From positions 1-9,050 of the forward strand of contig JALUUN010000220.1 in the NCBI GenBank assembly GCA_027021325.1: 9,050 bases of DNA. Reading direction: 5' to 3'. Shown here one piece after another: positions 1 through 5,850 of the stretch. The DNA is from Planctomycetota bacterium (GTDB taxonomy: Bacteria > Planctomycetota > UBA1135). Position 1 is the stretch's first letter. Every line of letters starts with the position of its first letter. A program made the translations under genes and the position numbers. The notes under the pieces are model-generated. The model searched no databases and was not told the DNA's origin. It saw nothing but the letters and a program-made list of their open reading frames with translations.

Positions 1-1
1 A

Positions 2-235
2 GCAGGGCATTGTGGTGCCCGCCTCGCTCGGGCCTGGCGGGAGGCCGGCATCCTCGTCCCCTTCCTGGTCGTGACGGGGACCCCGAACGACCCCCGCGTG
101 GAGGAGCTGCGGGCCCTCCCGGAGTTCCGCGGCCTCCTGGCCAAGCCCTTCTCCGTCGCCGGGCTGGTGGAGCGGGTGCGGGCCCTCCTCGAGGAGGGCC
201 GCCAGGCCGGGGTGCAGGAGGCGGGCGGCCCCTGA
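2..235 (+). CDS. C-terminal part of a response-regulator receiver domain (5' end outside the window)
   Basis: The reading frame is open from the window edge to a TGA at 233-235 and gives 77 residues. It reads as the second half of a CheY-like receiver domain: a hydrophobic strand ending in FLVVTG, whose threonine matches the conserved Thr/Ser of receiver strand 4, then a helix (VEELRAL), then LAKPF, whose lysine matches the invariant lysine of strand 5, then the last helix SVAGLVERVRALLEEG. The phospho-accepting aspartate would lie upstream and is not visible. Only about 14 residues follow the domain, so the protein ends with the receiver. It could be a single-domain regulator or a larger protein carrying a C-terminal receiver, such as a hybrid kinase; the sequence cannot decide. 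It appears unrelated in function to the translation genes downstream. The family call is fairly safe and the partner kinase is unknown. Confidence 0.75.
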   Translation, partial: AGHCGARLARAWREAGILVPFLVVTGTPNDPRVEELRALPEFRGLLAKPFSVAGLVERVRALLEEGRQAGVQEAGGP

Positions 236-252
236 AAAGCCGGGGCGGGCGG

Positions 253-280
253 TTGACCGGAGGCCCTCCCGCCGTATGAT
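253..280 (+). promoter_or_regulatory. Sigma70-type promoter for the tRNA-tuf operon
   Basis: TTGACC at 253-258 and TATGAT at 275-280 are separated by 16 bases. Each hexamer is one base away from the consensus, which stands out in DNA this rich in G and C. Transcription would start near 286-288, about 20 bases before the first tRNA, which suits a stable-RNA promoter. The -35 box lies inside an inverted repeat (GGCGGG at 244-249, CCCGCC at 268-273). It is the only convincing promoter seen in the window and probably drives the four tRNAs and at least tuf. Confidence 0.8.
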
Positions 281-308
281 GTTCTGCCCTTTCGGCCAGC
301 CGGACCGG

Positions 309-381
309 GCTAGCGTAGCTCAGTTGGCAGAGCTTCCGCCTTGTAAGCGGATGGTCGAGGGTTCGAGTCCCTCCGCTAGCT
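309..381 (+). tRNA. tRNA-Thr, anticodon TGT
   Basis: A full cloverleaf can be drawn. The acceptor stem is GCTAGCG (309-315) with CGCTAGC (374-380). The D stem is GCTC/GAGC (318-321, 330-333). The anticodon stem TCCGC/GCGGA encloses the loop CTTGTAA, with TGT at 342-344. The T stem GAGGG/CCCTC encloses TTCGAGT. The discriminator base is T381, followed by CCCC rather than CCA, so the 3' CCA is not encoded and must be added by nucleotidyltransferase. This tRNA reads ACA and, by wobble, other ACN threonine codons. It is the first gene of the tRNA cluster, about 20 bases after the predicted transcription start. Confidence 0.96.
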
Positions 382-480
382 CCCCGGAGCAGCGGGGGTT
401 CCGGCCGCTCCCCCGGGAGTGGTCCGCCGTTCCAGGTTCTTTGGGCAATGCGGGTGGCCTCGTGCGGCGCCCGGGCCGTG

Positions 481-516
481 CCGTCCCCGGACGGTTCCGT
501 CAGGCTGCGGCCTGAC
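481..516 (+). other. Two tandem hairpins just before tRNA-Tyr
   Basis: CCGTCC (481-486) pairs with GGACGG (489-494). GTCAGGC (499-505) pairs with GCCTGAC (510-516) around a four-base TGCG loop. The second hairpin ends one base before the first base of tRNA-Tyr. No T-tract follows, so these do not look like intrinsic terminators; they may help set the cleavage site that frees the tRNA. The rest of the 384-517 spacer is GC-rich with further weaker pairing (for example CTCCC at 380-384 with GGGAG at 415-419) and holds no gene that I can support. Confidence 0.4.
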
Positions 517-517
517 C

Positions 518-602
518 GGGGAGATACCGAAGTGGCCAAACGGGACGGACTGTAAATCCGTTGGCTCAGCCTTCAGAGGTTCGAATCCTCTTCTCCCCAC
601 CA
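518..602 (+). tRNA. tRNA-Tyr, anticodon GTA
   Basis: The acceptor stem is GGGGAGA (518-524) with TCTCCCC (592-598), the discriminator is A599, and an encoded CCA follows at 600-602. The anticodon stem ACGGA/TCCGT holds the loop CTGTAAA, with GTA at 552-554. A long class II variable arm (around 562-574, containing GGCTCAGCC) precedes the T arm AGAGG-TTCGAAT-CCTCT. The long variable arm together with GTA is diagnostic of bacterial tRNA-Tyr. It reads UAU and UAC codons. Confidence 0.97.
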
Positions 603-654
603 GTTCGGCCCCGGCGGCGCTTCCGCACGAGCGTCCTGATGCCTGGCATCCAGC

Positions 655-672
655 TCCGCCCCCGCGGGCGGA
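655..672 (+). other. Hairpin in the tRNA-Tyr to tRNA-Gly spacer
   Basis: TCCGCCC (655-661) pairs with GGGCGGA (666-672), a perfect 7-base-pair stem with a four-base loop. A smaller one, GATGC/GCATC (638-642, 646-650), lies just upstream. No T-tract follows. These are likely processing or spacer structures in the tRNA precursor and could also be a chance result of high GC content. No gene is visible between 603 and 703. Confidence 0.35.
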
Positions 673-703
673 TCGAAGACCGGGGAGGTCCTGCAGATCC
701 CCT

Positions 704-777
704 GCGGGTGTAGCTCAATGGTAGAGCCCCAGCCTTCCAAGCTGGTTACGTGGGTTCGATTCCCATCACCCGCTCCA
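704..777 (+). tRNA. tRNA-Gly, anticodon TCC
   Basis: The acceptor stem is GCGGGTG (704-710) with CACCCGC (767-773), the discriminator is T774, and CCA is encoded at 775-777. The D stem GCTC/GAGC spans 713-727. The anticodon stem CCAGC/GCTGG holds the loop CTTCCAA, with TCC at 736-738. The T arm is GTGGG-TTCGATT-CCCAT. It reads GGA and GGG codons. It sits third in the tRNA array, as glyT does in the equivalent E. coli cluster. Confidence 0.97.
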
Positions 778-798
778 GCCCGCGCCAGCCCGCGCCAG
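775..798 (+). repeat. 10-base tandem repeat starting at the tRNA-Gly CCA end
   Basis: CCAGCCCGCG occurs at 775-784 and again without a gap at 785-794, followed by a third partial copy CCAG at 795-798. The first copy begins with the encoded CCA of tRNA-Gly. It fills most of the short spacer before the next tRNA. Replication slippage is a simple explanation. Confidence 0.6.
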
Positions 799-808
799 GT
801 GTCAGCCG

Positions 809-883
809 GCTGCTGTAGCTCAGTGGTAGAGCACCTCCTTGGTAAGGAGGAGGTCACGGGTTCAAGTCCCGTCAGCAGCTCCA
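809..883 (+). tRNA. tRNA-Thr, anticodon GGT
   Basis: The acceptor stem is GCTGCTG (809-815) with CAGCAGC (873-879), the discriminator is T880, and CCA is encoded at 881-883. The D stem GCTC/GAGC spans 818-832. The anticodon stem CCTCC/GGAGG holds the loop TTGGTAA, with GGT at 841-843. The T arm is ACGGG-TTCAAGT-CCCGT. It reads ACC and ACU threonine codons and complements the TGT isoacceptor at the start of the array. It is the last tRNA before tuf. Confidence 0.97.
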
Positions 884-930
884 CCACGAGCACGGCAGCC
901 GACCGCGTTCCCTTCCACCCCTCCTTCTTC

Positions 931-970
931 CCGGGTCCCCTTCGGGGGACCCCGGCGCGCGTCGCGCGCC
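931..970 (+). other. Hairpins between the tRNA array and tuf, one with a UUCG tetraloop
   Basis: CCGGGTCCCC (931-940) pairs with 945-955 (one bulged C at 953) around TTCG. This gives about 10 base pairs closed by the very stable C(UUCG)G loop. A second stem, GGCGCGC (954-960) with GCGCGCC (964-970), shares its first two bases with the end of the first stem, so the two partly compete. A third, GCCGGG (1003-1008) with CCCGGC (1023-1028), lies further down. None is followed by a T-tract. They could separate tRNA precursors from tuf mRNA by processing, or act as a factor-dependent terminator or attenuator. The rest of 884-1109 shows no gene and no convincing second promoter. Confidence 0.5.
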
Positions 971-1109
971 TCCCGGCTGTGGCCTTCGGGCGCTGGCGGG
1001 GGGCCGGGCGGGCGCTCCGCCTCCCGGCGGATTCCTCCGCAGCAACCGACCAGCTGATTCCGAACCCCGCCCTCCGATCCATTCGCGAGGCAAGGACGAA
1101 ACGACCACC

Positions 1110-2315
<1,206 letters not shown>

Positions 2316-2321
2316 CCGCCC

Positions 2322-2365
2322 GGTCCCGCCCCGGCCGGGCTCCGCGCCCGCGCCGGGGCGGGATC
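2322..2365 (+). other. Long hairpin between tuf and rpmG
   Basis: The 12-base arm 2324-2335 (TCCCGCCCCGGC) is exactly complementary to 2352-2363. The helix continues inward with CGGGC (2336-2340) pairing with GCCCG (2346-2350), with a single bulged C at 2351 and a five-base loop. Outward it gains a G-T wobble (2323 with 2364) and a G-C pair (2322 with 2365). The whole fills most of the 76-base tuf-rpmG gap. No T-tract follows, so an ordinary intrinsic terminator is unlikely. An RNase processing site, or partial termination that makes tuf mRNA more abundant than the downstream message, fits better. This is inference from the sequence alone. Confidence 0.6.
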
Positions 2366-2391
2366 CCCGCCACCCCCAGCGCCCGAGCGCC

Positions 2392-2550
2392 ATGAAGAAC
2401 AAGGAACGGCACGTGTTCCTCGAGTGCACCGAGTGCCGCAACCGCAACTACACGACGAACAAGCGGTTGCGGGCCGACTTCAAACTGGAGAAGAAGAAGT
2501 ACTGCCCCTTCTGCGGCAAGCACCAGCTGCACCGCGAGAAGAAGCTCTGA
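2392..2550 (+). CDS. rpmG: 50S ribosomal protein L33, zinc-ribbon type
   Basis: This 52-residue protein starts MKNKERHVFLECTECRNRNY and ends HREKKL, the typical length and pattern of bacterial L33, a small protein near the E site of the large subunit. Two CxxC pairs (Cys12/Cys15 and Cys38/Cys41, CTEC and CPFC) make it the zinc-binding C+ form. The middle is lysine- and arginine-rich, as expected for rRNA contact. The ATG at 2392 has no visible Shine-Dalgarno sequence, but the family alignment leaves little choice of start. It lies between tuf and secE, the usual place for rpmG in many bacterial phyla. Zinc-free paralogues often exist elsewhere in genomes that keep a C+ copy; that cannot be tested here. 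Confidence 0.96.
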   Translation: MKNKERHVFLECTECRNRNYTTNKRLRADFKLEKKKYCPFCGKHQLHREKKL

Positions 2551-2592
2551 TCGCCGGCCGCGGCTGCCGCCGCCGCCACCCGCCCGCCGCCG

Positions 2593-3030
2593 ATGCTCTA
2601 CGCCTACAAGCCCGACGAGGGACGCAACGCCCGCCAGTCCGCCTTCTGGCTGGGCATGGGCATGCTGTTCTTCGGCTGCATGTCCCTGCGCCGTACCCTC
2701 GACGGCTGGCAGAGCCTGCGGGTGCCCCTGACGCAGGAGGCCGAGATCCCGCTCATCGGCACGCCTCTGAACGGAAGCCTGGTCGCGGCGACCCTGGTCT
2801 TCCTCGCCGGCGCCTGGCTCTGGGTCCGGTATCTGTCGCGGCCCAGCGTCGCCCAGCATCTCATCGAGGTCGAGTCCGAGGTGCGGAAGGTGACCTGGCC
2901 TTCCTTCAAGGAGGCCAGCAATTCCACCGTGGTGGTCATCGTCACGGTCCTCATCCTGATGGGCTTCCTCGCCCTCAGCGACTTCTCCCTCGGCATGTTC
3001 TTCCGGTTCATCCTGTGGGACCGGGTCTGA
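2593..3030 (+). CDS. secE: Preprotein translocase subunit SecE, long three-segment form
   Basis: SecE clamps SecY in the SecYEG channel of the cytoplasmic membrane. The diagnostic part is at residues 90-140: IEVESEVRKVTWPSFKEA, an amphipathic helix with the conserved EV.KV.WP signature, followed by a membrane segment at about 112-131. Most bacterial SecE proteins are 60-80 residues with one membrane segment. This one has 145 residues with two further hydrophobic stretches, a short one at about 17-31 and a longer one at about 62-80. E. coli SecE also has three segments, but the N-terminal half here does not look like it; similar long forms are, as I recall, found in Planctomycetota. The ATG at 2593 has no Shine-Dalgarno sequence upstream, only a GCC/CCG-rich stretch. 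The gene sits 42 bases after rpmG and 16 before nusG. Confidence 0.95.
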   Translation: MLYAYKPDEGRNARQSAFWLGMGMLFFGCMSLRRTLDGWQSLRVPLTQEAEIPLIGTPLNGSLVAATLVFLAGAWLWVRYLSRPSVAQHLIEVESEVRKVTWPSFKEASNSTVVVIVTVLILMGFLALSDFSLGMFFRFILWDRV

Positions 3031-3031
3031 G

Positions 3032-3049
3032 AAGGAGGAGGCAGACGTG
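3032..3049 (+). promoter_or_regulatory. Ribosome binding site that fixes a GTG start for nusG
   Basis: AAGGAGG at 3032-3038 is a full anti-16S match and stands 8 bases before GTG at 3047-3049. The first in-frame ATG (3065) is 26 bases from the site, too far, so the GTG is the likely start although MNWFVLRV from the ATG already contains the conserved NusG beginning. Confidence 0.8.
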
Positions 3050-3619
3050 ACCGTCCTGGACAAAATGAACTGGTTCGTCCTGCGGGTCGCCACGAACCGT
3101 GAGGACTCGGTGCGCGAACGCCTGGTCAAGCGCATCAAGGCGGACGGACTCGAGCACCGCATTCCCCAGGTCATCGTGCCGGTGGAGCGGATCACCGAGA
3201 TCAAAGGCGGCAAGAAGCGCGTCGTCAACCGCAAGATCTACCCCGGCTACATCATGATCCAGGCGCGGCTCGGGGAGAAGGACAGTGACGACCCCGAGGA
3301 CCAGAAGGTCTGGTTCGCACTGCACGAGACGCCCGGCCTCAAGGATTTCGTCGGCGGCAGCGGCACGGTCCCGACGCCCATGAGCGACGAGGAGGTGGAA
3401 AGCGTCCTGGCCGCCATGCAGGAGAGCGAGGAGGCCCCGAAGATGGCGGTCAAGGTCAAGCGGGGCGATACCGTGCGCATCAAGGAAGGCGCCTTCGAGG
3501 GCTTCGACGGCACCGTCGAGGAAATCCTGGAGTCCCAGGGAAAGCTGCGGATCTCGGTCACCATCTTCGGCCGGGCGACCAGCGTGGAGATCGAGCACTG
3601 GCTGGTGGAACCCGTCTGA
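3047..3619 (+). CDS. nusG: Transcription termination/antitermination factor NusG
   Basis: NusG (190 residues, GTG start) binds the RNA polymerase clamp, increases processivity and links the polymerase to Rho or to the leading ribosome. The N-terminal NGN domain runs from about residue 8 (NWFVLRVATNRED) to about 122 and contains the hallmark YPGYIM at 65-70. The KOW domain is at about 137-190, with the core GDTVRIKEGAFEGFDGTV (140-157) followed by FGRATSVEIEHW. The segment GEKDSDDPEDQK (76-87) inside the NGN domain is an acidic insertion compared with E. coli NusG, which is otherwise of similar length (181). It directly follows secE with a 16-base gap, the classic secE-nusG pair. A gap of 89 bases separates it from rplK. 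Confidence 0.98.
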   Translation: MTVLDKMNWFVLRVATNREDSVRERLVKRIKADGLEHRIPQVIVPVERITEIKGGKKRVVNRKIYPGYIMIQARLGEKDSDDPEDQKVWFALHETPGLKDFVGGSGTVPTPMSDEEVESVLAAMQESEEAPKMAVKVKRGDTVRIKEGAFEGFDGTVEEILESQGKLRISVTIFGRATSVEIEHWLVEPV

Positions 3620-3635
3620 CCCGTCAGCCCGGGGC

Positions 3636-3682
3636 CGCGGCCTGAGGCCGCGCGCCCGCCCGTTCGGACCGCGAAGGGGTCC
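3636..3682 (+). other. Hairpins in the rplK leader
   Basis: CGCGGCC (3636-3642) pairs with GGCCGCG (3646-3652) around a TGA loop, and GGACC (3666-3670) pairs with GGTCC (3678-3682). Both lie in the 89-base nusG-rplK gap. In E. coli the L1 protein represses rplK-rplA by binding a structured site in exactly this leader, so an L1 operator would be expected here. I cannot match the known L1 target motif by eye, so this is only a candidate. No T-tract and no clear promoter are seen. Confidence 0.35.
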
Positions 3683-3708
3683 AGCGACCCACGGAGCGGG
3701 AGGGAGAA

Positions 3709-4143
3709 ATGGCCAAGGAAATCATCGCCAAGATCAAGCTCCAGTGTCCCGGTGGGGCCGCCACGCCGGCGCCGCCGGTAGGCCCCGCTCTGGGCGCCCA
3801 CGGCGTTCCCATCGGGGAGTTCGTCAAGCAGTTCAACGACGCCACCGCGGACAAGCGCGGGCTGATCATCCCGGTGGTGATCACCGTCTACAAGGACCGC
3901 TCCTTCAGTTTCGAGCTGAAGTCACCGCCCGCTGCGGTGCTCTTGAAGAAGGCCGCGGGCATCGAGAAGGGCGCCGGCGCGGTCGGTACCGAGATCGTGG
4001 GCAGCGTCACCGCCGATCAGGTCCGCGAGATCGCCGAGATGAAGGAAAAGGATCTCAACGCCGGCTCCGTCGAGGCGGCCATGCGCATCATCGCCGGAAC
4101 CGCCCGCTCCATGGGCATCCAGGTCCAGGGATTGGAGGACTGA
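3709..4143 (+). CDS. rplK: 50S ribosomal protein L11
   Basis: L11 (144 residues; E. coli 142) binds 23S rRNA at the GTPase-associated centre, at the base of the stalk, where EF-Tu and EF-G act. The N-terminal domain has the conserved segment TPAPPVGPALGAHGVPIGEF (19-38), with the proline pair at the thiostrepton-binding cleft. The C-terminal rRNA-binding domain has KSPPAAVLLKKAAGI (71-85) and the signature MKEKDLNAGSVEAAMRIIAG (111-130). The ATG at 3709 is preceded by the purine-rich GGGAGGGAG at 3698-3706, a good ribosome site, and the protein starts MAKEI, typical of the family. Only three bases separate its stop from rplA, so the two are translated together. No oddity is seen. Confidence 0.99.
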   Translation: MAKEIIAKIKLQCPGGAATPAPPVGPALGAHGVPIGEFVKQFNDATADKRGLIIPVVITVYKDRSFSFELKSPPAAVLLKKAAGIEKGAGAVGTEIVGSVTADQVREIAEMKEKDLNAGSVEAAMRIIAGTARSMGIQVQGLED

Positions 4144-4146
4144 GCC

Positions 4147-4830
4147 ATGTCCCGACACAGCCGGCGCTACCGTGAGAACCTCGGCAAGGTGGACACCGAG
4201 AAGGTGTACGCCATGGGCGAGGCCTTCCAGACCCTGAAGAGCCTGCGCTCCACCCGCTTCGACGAAACCGTCGAGTGCCACGTGCGCCTCGGGGTGGATC
4301 CGAAGAAGTCCGACCAGATGGTGCGCGGGGCGGTCAGCCTGCCGCACGGCCTCGGCAAGACCGTCCGCGTGATCGCCTTCGCCGAAGGGGACGCGGCCGA
4401 GGAGGCCCGGGAGGCCGGCGCCCTGGAGGTCGGAGGCGAGGAGCTGGCCGGGAAGATCCAGGACGGCTGGACCGACTTTGACATCGTCATCGCCCACCCG
4501 GCGATGATGCGCGTGGTCGGCAAGCTCGGCCGGATCCTCGGCCCGCAAGGCAAGATGCCTTCTCCGAAGTCCGGGACCGTCACGCCCAGGGTCGGCGAGG
4601 CGGTGCGTGAATTCCAGGCGGGCAAGATCGAGTTCCGCGTGGACGCCGGCGGGAATCTCCACGTCCCCGTCGGCAAGGTCTCCTTCGAGCCGCAGCTCCT
4701 GGAGGAGAACGCCCGCGCCTTCCTGGACTACGTTGTCAGCCTGCGTCCGGCCACGGCCAAGGGCGCGTACATCCGGAACGTCGCCGTGACCACCACCATG
4801 GGGCCGGGCCTGAAGGTCCAGTACGCCTAG
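4147..4830 (+). CDS. rplA: 50S ribosomal protein L1
   Basis: L1 (227 residues) forms the mobile L1 stalk that guides deacylated tRNA out of the E site, and in many bacteria it represses its own mRNA. The family signature is VGKLGRILGPQGKMPSPKSG at 124-143, and the end MGPGLKVQ (218-225) is also typical. Length is normal (E. coli 234). The ATG at 4147 has GGAGGA at 4134-4139, placed inside the end of rplK with a 7-base gap. The start MSRHSRRYRENLGKVD fits the family's basic N-terminus. Its TAG stop overlaps the ribosome site of rplJ (AGGAGGA, 4829-4835), which suggests coupled translation of rplA and rplJ. Confidence 0.99.
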   Translation: MSRHSRRYRENLGKVDTEKVYAMGEAFQTLKSLRSTRFDETVECHVRLGVDPKKSDQMVRGAVSLPHGLGKTVRVIAFAEGDAAEEAREAGALEVGGEELAGKIQDGWTDFDIVIAHPAMMRVVGKLGRILGPQGKMPSPKSGTVTPRVGEAVREFQAGKIEFRVDAGGNLHVPVGKVSFEPQLLEENARAFLDYVVSLRPATAKGAYIRNVAVTTTMGPGLKVQYA

Positions 4831-4841
4831 GAGGATCGAAG

Positions 4842-5387
4842 ATGCCGAGCATGCTCAACCAGTGGCTGGTCCGGGAGTACGCGGACCTGGTGCGTGACAA
4901 GGACGGCGTCGTCCTCCTGGAACTGGACGCCCTGACGGTGGACGAATCCCAGGCGATCCGGCGTGCCGTTCGCGAGCAGGGTGCGGAACTCCGCGTCACC
5001 AAGAACCGCCTGGCCCGCGTCGCCTTCGAGGAAGCCGGCGTCCCCCTGGGCATCGAGGCCTTTCACGGCACCTGTGCTCTGCTGGTGGGGGACACCGAGG
5101 CGGCGATCGGCGCCGCCAAGGCCATCGAGGAGATCCTCAAGAAGATGCCCGAGCGCAAGATCCGCTATCGGGCCGCCTGGTTCGACGGCGACGTGATGGA
5201 CGAGGCTGCGGCCTCCAACATTCCGAAGATGCCGGACCGTCAGACCCTGCGCGCGATGATGGCCCAGGCCCTGGCCGGGCCGGCGCGCAAGCTCGCGACC
5301 GTCCTCAACGAGGTCGGCGCCTCCACCGCCCGTGCTCTGCAGGCCCGGGCGGACCAGGGAGGGGAGTCCTCCGGCGAGGCCGCCTGA
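4842..5387 (+). CDS. rplJ: 50S ribosomal protein L10
   Basis: L10 (181 residues; E. coli 165) is the stalk base: its N-terminal domain binds 23S rRNA beside L11 and its C-terminal helix carries the L7/L12 dimers. The N-terminal part (DKDGVVLLELDALTVDES, then LRVTKNRLARVAFEEAGV at about 50-67) follows the family pattern in which a region such as RVVKNTL/VTKN precedes the L10 core. The C-terminal helix (about 133-165) would hold the L7/L12 sites; how many dimers it binds cannot be read off. A short hydrophilic tail (QGGESSGEAA) ends the protein. AGGAGGA at 4829-4835 gives a strong ribosome site 6 bases before the ATG. The gene is only 11 bases from rplA, so there is no separate leader as in E. 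coli. Confidence 0.97.
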   Translation: MPSMLNQWLVREYADLVRDKDGVVLLELDALTVDESQAIRRAVREQGAELRVTKNRLARVAFEEAGVPLGIEAFHGTCALLVGDTEAAIGAAKAIEEILKKMPERKIRYRAAWFDGDVMDEAAASNIPKMPDRQTLRAMMAQALAGPARKLATVLNEVGASTARALQARADQGGESSGEAA

Positions 5388-5439
5388 GTCCCTCCGGCCC
5401 CCCGTGCCACCACCACCCACGACCGTTCAGGAACAACCG

Positions 5440-5850
5440 ATGACCGAGGAAACCACCGCCACCGTCGAACTCGATCCCGAGCTCGAGGAGATCTTCCAGA
5501 AGCTGGACGCCCTTCCCCTGGGCAAGGCTGCTACCCTGGTGAAGGCCATGGAGGAGCGCTGGGGTGTCAGTGCCGCCGCTCCCGTGGCTGTGGCCGCCGC
5601 CGGCGGCGGCGGCGACGCCGGCGAGGCTGCCGAGGAGAAGACTTCCTTCGATGTGATCCTGGAGAGCTTCGGCGAGAAGAAGATCGATGTCATCAAGGCC
5701 GTGCGCTCCATCACCGGCCTTGGTCTGAAGGAGGCCAAGGAGCTCGTCGAAAGCGCCCCCAAGCCGATCAAGGAGGGGGTCTCGAAGGACGAGGCCGAGG
5801 CCGTTCAGAAGCAGCTGGAGGAAGCTGGAGCGACCGTCAAGCTCGCCTGA
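5440..5850 (+). CDS. rplL: 50S ribosomal protein L7/L12
   Basis: L7/L12 (136 residues; usual range 120-135) is the multi-copy stalk protein that recruits and activates EF-Tu, EF-G and the other translational GTPases. The N-terminal dimerisation and L10-binding region covers about 1-40 (ELDPELEEIFQKLDALPLGK). A flexible hinge follows (about 44-66), rich in Ala and Gly with a run of four glycines, slightly longer than in E. coli. The globular C-terminal domain covers 67-136, with the factor-binding helix IKAVRSITGLGLKEAKELVE and the end GATVKLA. An upstream ATG at 5332 in the same frame lies inside rplJ and is rejected. AGGA at 5429-5432 gives a 7-base spacing to ATG 5440. It is 52 bases after rplJ. 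Confidence 0.98.
   Translation: MTEETTATVELDPELEEIFQKLDALPLGKAATLVKAMEERWGVSAAAPVAVAAAGGGGDAGEAAEEKTSFDVILESFGEKKIDVIKAVRSITGLGLKEAKELVESAPKPIKEGVSKDEAEAVQKQLEEAGATVKLA

Noticed and set aside
10..279. An 89-codon + strand frame at the window start
   Set aside because: It is out of frame with the recognisable receiver domain (2-235), is Pro/Gly/Arg-rich, and runs through the promoter.
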